From assembly GCF_018614585.1 (NCBI RefSeq), contig NZ_JAGGOI010000048.1, positions 1-64,000 on the forward strand: DNA of 64,000 nt. The letters run 5' to 3'. Shown one piece after another: positions 60,178-64,000 of this stretch. This DNA comes from Streptomyces sp. ISL-1. Its GTDB lineage: Bacteria; Actinomycetota; Actinomycetes; Streptomycetales; Streptomycetaceae. Numbering within the stretch: the stretch's first letter is position 1; each line of letters starts with the position of its first letter. A program made the translations under genes and the position numbers. The notes under the pieces were generated by a model. The model had not been told where the DNA came from. It searched no databases and worked only from the letters and a program-made list of their open reading frames with translations.

Positions 60178-60326
60178 CCGTCCCGGGTCCTCGGCGACCG
60201 TGGCCGCCTTTGCCGAAGACTGACTCGCGGAGCCCCTGGTCAGGCCGGAGCCCACCGTGTTCCATGGTCACCGGGGGGCGTCGGCCAAAGGAGCTGTCGG
60301 CGGCCCGCGCGAGGAGCGAGGTTGCC

Positions 60327-62297
60327 TTGGCCACAACCGTGCGGCGTACCGTACTGACCCTGCCCGCAGCCCCGGTGGGGCCGCCGAACCCGCTGCCCGC
60401 TCTGCGGCCGCTGGACGAGATGCACTCGATCGACGAGCGCGCCAAGCAGGAGCTGCCGCGCGAGATGGCACGGCAGATCGGATACGAGCCGCTGCGCACG
60501 CTGCTGCCGGTGCGGGTGCTCGACGGCTACGGCCGCGAGCGCACCGAGACCCCTCTCGACGCGATCGTGATCGAGAACGAACGGCTGCGCGTCACCGTGC
60601 TGCCCGGCCTCGGCGGCCGCATCCACTCGCTGCACCACAAGCCCTCCGGGCGCGAACTCCTGTACCGCAACCCGGTGTTCCAGCCCGCCGACTTCGCACT
60701 CAACGGCGCCTGGTACTCCGGCGGCATCGAGTGGAACATCGGCGCGACCGGCCACACCACCCTGTCCTGCGCCCCGCTGCACGCCGCCCTCGTGCCCGCG
60801 CCCGACGGCGGCGAGATGGTCAGGCTCTGGGAGTGGGAGCGGCTGCGCGACCTGCCGTTCCAGGTGGACCTGTGGCTGCCCGCCGACTCCGACTTCCTCC
60901 ATGTCGGCGTACGGATACGCAACCCGCACGAGAGGCCCGCGCCGGTCTACTGGTGGTCCAACATCGCCGTCGAAGAGCATGAGACGACCCGCGTGCTCGC
61001 GCCGGCCGAGGAGGCCTGGCAATTTGGCTACGAGCGGAGCCTGCGCCGGGTGCCGGTGCCGGAGTTCCGTGGCGCGGACCGTACGTACCCGCTGCGCAGC
61101 GAGTATCCCGCCGACTACTTCTACGAGGTGCCGGCCCAGGCACGTAAGTGGATCGCCTCGCTGGACGCGGACGGGCACGGCCTCGTGCAGACCTCGACCG
61201 ATGTGCTGCGGGGCCGCAAGCTCTTCCTCTGGGGCTCGGCGCGCGGCGGGCGGCGCTGGCAGGAGTGGCTGACCGAGCCGGGCACGGGCGGCTACGCCGA
61301 GATCCAGGCGGGGCTCGCGCGCACGCAGCTGGAGCACATACGGCTGGACGGGGGAGGGGAGTTCAGCTGGCTGGAGTCGTACGGACCGCTCGCCGCCGAT
61401 CCCACGGCGGTGCACGGCGACGACTGGGGCGCGGCACGGGCCGAGGCCGAGGCACGGCTGGCGGACGCCCTGCCGCGGTCGGCGGTGGACGCCGCGTACG
61501 AGGCATGGCGGACCTGTGCCGACGCCGAACCGGGCGAGCGGCTCGCCACCGGGTCCGGGTGGGGGGCGCTGGAGGTGCTGCGCGGCGGACACAAGCTGCC
61601 CGGCACGCCCTTCGACGAGGCGACGCTCGGCGAAGAGCAGGAGCCCTGGCGGGAGTTGCTGGAGACCGGTGTCTTCCCCGAGCCCCGCAAGGTCAACCCG
61701 CCCGGCCCCTCGCTCGTCGCACCGCACTGGCGCGACATGCTGGAGACCGCCCCCGCCGAACCGCTCACGGAGTACCACCTCGGCGTCGCCCAGTGGCACG
61801 CGGGCGACCTCGCCCAGGCGGTACGCAGCTGGGAGCGCGGCCTCCAGCTCGCGCCTTCCCGCTGGCCGTTGCTGCGCTGCCTCGCCGTCGCCGACCAGGA
61901 AGGCGGTAATGCCCAGCGCGCCGCCGAACGCTACGCCGAGGCCTTCGACGACCTGTGCCAGGAGCGCCGCGACGACGGCGAGACCTGGACGTCGGCCACG
62001 GCCGCGCTCGGCCGGGAGGCGATCGACGCCCTGCTCGCCGTGCACCGCACGGCGGACGCCCGCGCGGTCTGGGACCGGCTCGGCGCGTCGGTCCGGCAGC
62101 GCGGCCGCTTCCGCCTGATCGACGCCCGACTGCTCATCGCCGAGGGCCGCTCGGAGCAGGCCCGCGCCGTCTTCGACGCGGGCTTCGAGGTGGCGGATCT
62201 GCGCGAGGGCGCGGAAATCCTCGGCGAGGTCTGGTCCCAGCTCACCGACGAGCCGCTGCCCGACGCTTACAACTACCGGATGCGGCCCCAGGGCTGA
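60327..62297 (+). CDS. DUF5107 domain protein with C-terminal TPR-like repeats
   Basis: A 656-residue protein. The N-terminal beta-rich domain (about 60-370; ETPLDAIVIENERLRVTVLP; GGRIHSLHHKPSGRELLYRN) is DUF5107, an aldose-epimerase/galactose-mutarotase-like fold seen in sugar-related clusters. Residues about 480-640 carry TPR-like helices (EYHLGVAQWHAGDLAQAVRS, WERGLQLAPSRWPLL). Possibly a glycan or sugar-acting protein; no catalytic residue can be assigned. Start taken as TTG at 60327 with GAGG upstream; GTG at 60339 is an alternative. Confidence 0.82.
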   Translation: MATTVRRTVLTLPAAPVGPPNPLPALRPLDEMHSIDERAKQELPREMARQIGYEPLRTLLPVRVLDGYGRERTETPLDAIVIENERLRVTVLPGLGGRIHSLHHKPSGRELLYRNPVFQPADFALNGAWYSGGIEWNIGATGHTTLSCAPLHAALVPAPDGGEMVRLWEWERLRDLPFQVDLWLPADSDFLHVGVRIRNPHERPAPVYWWSNIAVEEHETTRVLAPAEEAWQFGYERSLRRVPVPEFRGADRTYPLRSEYPADYFYEVPAQARKWIASLDADGHGLVQTSTDVLRGRKLFLWGSARGGRRWQEWLTEPGTGGYAEIQAGLARTQLEHIRLDGGGEFSWLESYGPLAADPTAVHGDDWGAARAEAEARLADALPRSAVDAAYEAWRTCADAEPGERLATGSGWGALEVLRGGHKLPGTPFDEATLGEEQEPWRELLETGVFPEPRKVNPPGPSLVAPHWRDMLETAPAEPLTEYHLGVAQWHAGDLAQAVRSWERGLQLAPSRWPLLRCLAVADQEGGNAQRAAERYAEAFDDLCQERRDDGETWTSATAALGREAIDALLAVHRTADARAVWDRLGASVRQRGRFRLIDARLLIAEGRSEQARAVFDAGFEVADLREGAEILGEVWSQLTDEPLPDAYNYRMRPQG

Positions 62298-62361
62298 GGA
62301 CCCGGCCGGGCTCAGGGGCGAAGGGGCGATGATCCGGGCCGGGCAGAAGGGACCGGGGAGG

Positions 62362-62715
62362 TCAGGCGGCCGCGTTGCGGTCGACGTACTCGAAGACCGA
62401 CCCGTCCGGGTGAACGGCGATCAGATTGCGGCCCACCGGGGTCGGCACCGGCCCCGCGAGGATTCTCGCGCCGACCTCGGACAGCGTGGCGTACGCCTCG
62501 TCCACGTCCTTCACCGCGATCGTCGCCGTCACCTTGCGCAGCACCTCCAGCTCCGACTCCGGGCCGCTCATCAACAGGAAGCAGCCGACCGCGGCGACCG
62601 AGACCCCGCTACGCTCGAAGCGCAGTGGTGTGGCGCCCGTGAGGCGTTCGTAGAAGGCTGCCGCGGCCTCCAGGTCGTCGACGCAGATGCGGAGCGTGGT
62701 TCCGAGGATCTCCAT
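62362..62715 (-). CDS. VOC-family protein
   Basis: A 117-residue glyoxalase/bleomycin-resistance-fold protein with two beta-alpha-beta-beta-beta units (TTLRICVDDLEAAAAFYERL; TATIAVKDVDEAYATLSEVG; LIAVHPDGSVFEYVD). The likely metal or ligand contact E is in the C-terminal VFEYVD. Substrate unknown. ATG at 62715. Divergent from the methyltransferase gene. Confidence 0.85.
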   Translation of the reverse strand: MEILGTTLRICVDDLEAAAAFYERLTGATPLRFERSGVSVAAVGCFLLMSGPESELEVLRKVTATIAVKDVDEAYATLSEVGARILAGPVPTPVGRNLIAVHPDGSVFEYVDRNAAA

Positions 62716-62804
62716 ACGGGCAAGCGTAGTTGGCGGCTGCGGAAGGCGAAATCGGTTGCCCGGTTGTGGGTGGATCCGGCACCCGCACGGTAGGGTGCCC
62801 GACC

Positions 62805-63479
62805 GTGATCGAACCAGACTTCGTGCGCACCACCCGGGCGTCCTACGACGCCGTGGCCGCCGACTACGCCGAACACTTCCGCGACGAACTGGCCGCCAAG
62901 CCGCTGGACCGGGCGATGCTCGCCGGGTTCGCCGAGCTCGTGCTGGCCGCGGGCGGCGGGCCGGTCGCCGACGTCGGGTGCGGTACCGGCCGGGTGACGG
63001 CACATATGCACGGCCTGGGGCTGTCCGTATTCGGCGTCGATCTGTCGCCGCGGATGGTCGCGGTGGCCCGGCAGGCGCACCCGGGCCTGCGTTTCGAGGT
63101 GGGTTCGATGCTGGCCCTGGACCTGCCCGACGGCGCTCTCGCCGGCATCATCGCCTGGTACTCGACCATCCACATCCCGCAGGAGCAACTGCCGGAGGTT
63201 TTCGCCGAGTTCCACCGGGTGCTGGCTCCGGGCGGCCACCTGCTGGCCGCCTTCCAGGTGGGTGACGAGCCCTTGCGCCGGACGGAAGCGTTCGGTCACG
63301 CGATCTCGCTCGACTTCCACCGCAGGCAACCGGAAGGTGTCGCGGAGCTGTTGAGCCGGGCAGGACTGGTCATGCTCGGCCGGCTGCTGCGCGAGCGTGA
63401 CGACGACGGCGACTTCGCCGAGAAGACGCAGCAGGCCTTCCTGCTGGCCCGCAAACCGGCCGGCATCAGCCGGCCGTGA
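62805..63479 (+). CDS. class I SAM-dependent methyltransferase
   Basis: A 224-residue methyltransferase: motif I VADVGCGTGRVTAHMHG, motif II VFGVDLSPRMVAVARQA, motif IV IIAWYSTIHIPQEQL. Substrate unknown. GTG at 62805 is preceded by TAGGGT nine bases upstream, so a leaderless mRNA is likely; an in-frame ATG at 62730 is less plausible. Confidence 0.87.
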   Translation: MIEPDFVRTTRASYDAVAADYAEHFRDELAAKPLDRAMLAGFAELVLAAGGGPVADVGCGTGRVTAHMHGLGLSVFGVDLSPRMVAVARQAHPGLRFEVGSMLALDLPDGALAGIIAWYSTIHIPQEQLPEVFAEFHRVLAPGGHLLAAFQVGDEPLRRTEAFGHAISLDFHRRQPEGVAELLSRAGLVMLGRLLRERDDDGDFAEKTQQAFLLARKPAGISRP

Positions 63480-63519
63480 CGGCGAGCGGTCGCCAGGCGG
63501 CAGGTCGTTGACGCCGCGG

Positions 63520-64000
63520 TCACGCGCGGCAGAGCACTTCGCCGTGCGGAACCATGAACCAGGCGTCGGGCCGGCCGCCCCACTCCCGCCAGCCGTCGGC
63601 GATCGCCGCCAGCTGCCCGGCGGTGGCGTGGCCGCCGTCGACCGCGAGCTTCGCGTACACGGACGCGGTTGTACGGTCCGCCCACAGGCCGCTCCACCAG
63701 GCGCGCTCTTCCGGCGCGGCGAAACACCAGGCGGCGGCCGTGGCGGTGATGTCGGTGAAGCCCGCGGCGCGGGCCCAGGACAGCAGCCTGCGCCCGGCGT
63801 CCGGCTCCCCGCCGTTCGCCCGGGCGACCCGGCGGTAGAGCTCCTGCCACTCGTCCAGCGCCGGGATGCCGGGGAACCAGGTGAAGGCGCCGTAGTCGCT
63901 GTCGCGCACCGCGACGACGCCCCCGGGCCTGCAGACCCGCCGCATCTCGGCGAGCGCCCGCACCGGGTCGCCGACGTGCTGCAGCACCTGGTGGGCGTGG
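63520..64000 (-). CDS. methyltransferase-domain protein, 5' end outside the window
   Basis: The visible C-terminal 159 residues begin HAHQVLQHVGDPVRALAEMR and continue RRVCRPGGVVAVRDSDYGAF, the post-motif II to III part of a UbiE-like class I methyltransferase. The SAM-binding motif I and start codon lie beyond base 64000. The stop is at 63520; convergent with the methyltransferase gene at 62805-63479. Confidence 0.85.
   Translation of the reverse strand, partial: HAHQVLQHVGDPVRALAEMRRVCRPGGVVAVRDSDYGAFTWFPGIPALDEWQELYRRVARANGGEPDAGRRLLSWARAAGFTDITATAAAWCFAAPEERAWWSGLWADRTTASVYAKLAVDGGHATAGQLAAIADGWREWGGRPDAWFMVPHGEVLCRA

Noticed and set aside
1..64000. CRISPR arrays, tRNA and rRNA genes, phage or restriction systems
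   Set aside because: No regularly spaced repeats, no cloverleaf-like intergenic sequence and no signature proteins were found on reading both strands.

Overview
The window is a high-GC actinobacterial chromosome segment, almost certainly Streptomyces. Third codon positions are strongly G/C, GTG/TTG starts and 4-base stop/start overlaps are frequent, TTA codons are nearly absent, and several families are typical of the genus: crotonyl-CoA carboxylase/reductase beside MeaA, an Ada-AlkA fusion, an Rv2578c-type radical SAM protein, TIGR03842 luciferase-like flavoenzyme and GH15 trehalase-like enzymes. I see no rRNA, tRNA, CRISPR array, phage module or antibiotic cluster. It reads as core-to-arm chromosome with one small decayed accessory patch.

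Layout. 1-2.3 kb: a PPOX-fold protein and a repeat-containing protein of unknown role. 2.3-8.6 kb: a reductive pyrimidine (uracil/thymine) catabolism operon, with beta-ureidopropionase, omega-aminotransferase, dihydropyrimidinase, a luciferase-like flavin/F420 oxidoreductase and an NCS1 permease, behind a promoter with a long dyad at the predicted transcription start. 8.6-11.5 kb: SDR and amidase-TetR units around a perfect 18-bp palindrome. 11.6-14.6 kb: an envelope glycosylation module (DUF6056-like polytopic protein, GtrA, polyprenyl-phosphate GT2). 14.7-20.4 kb: assorted enzymes (APH-like, gamma-glutamyltransferase, inositol phosphatase, a decayed nucleotidyltransferase, FAD oxidoreductase). 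20.4-27.5 kb: ADP-ribose/NAD enzymes (macrodomain, Sir2, Nudix, DraG-like) interleaved with DNA alkylation repair (Ada-AlkA, Ogt) and a GH15 enzyme. 27.6-30.4 kb: glycerate kinase and the pssA-psd phospholipid pair.

30.5-39.8 kb: the ethylmalonyl-CoA pathway operon ccr-meaA-mcl-mch-mcd, then a TetR regulator and a tandem-domain 3-hydroxyacyl-CoA dehydrogenase. Together they convert acetyl-CoA-derived acetoacetyl-CoA toward ethylmalonyl-CoA, methylsuccinyl-CoA, mesaconyl-CoA and finally glyoxylate plus propionyl-CoA. 40.1-43.4 kb: a bldA-type (TTA-containing) HEAT protein, GNAT, RidA, a radical SAM protein under a LexA-type box, and SRPBCC. 43.5-46.9 kb: an MFS exporter fused to three carboxypeptidase-regulatory-like repeats, and a methyltransferase. 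46.9-52.2 kb: a four-gene peptidase operon (M55, M20, S9, S66) that looks suited to D-amino-acid or muropeptide salvage. 52.2-54.1 kb: adenosine deaminase and a GntR regulator.

54.1-57.9 kb is the decayed patch: Tn3 and IS701-type transposase remnants and a broken SDR gene around a MerR regulator and an enoyl-CoA hydratase, which share an operator motif. 57.9-64 kb: HxlR/RidA divergent pair, small membrane protein, RimJ/L-type acetyltransferase, DUF5107-TPR protein, VOC protein and two methyltransferases, the last cut by the window end.

The most interesting items are regulatory architectures read directly from the sequence (LexA box, ccr promoter-spacer dyad, paired MerR operators, pyrimidine-operon dyad), the MFS fusion, the peptidase operon and the ADP-ribose neighbourhood. 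I found no unambiguous new defence or mobile system.
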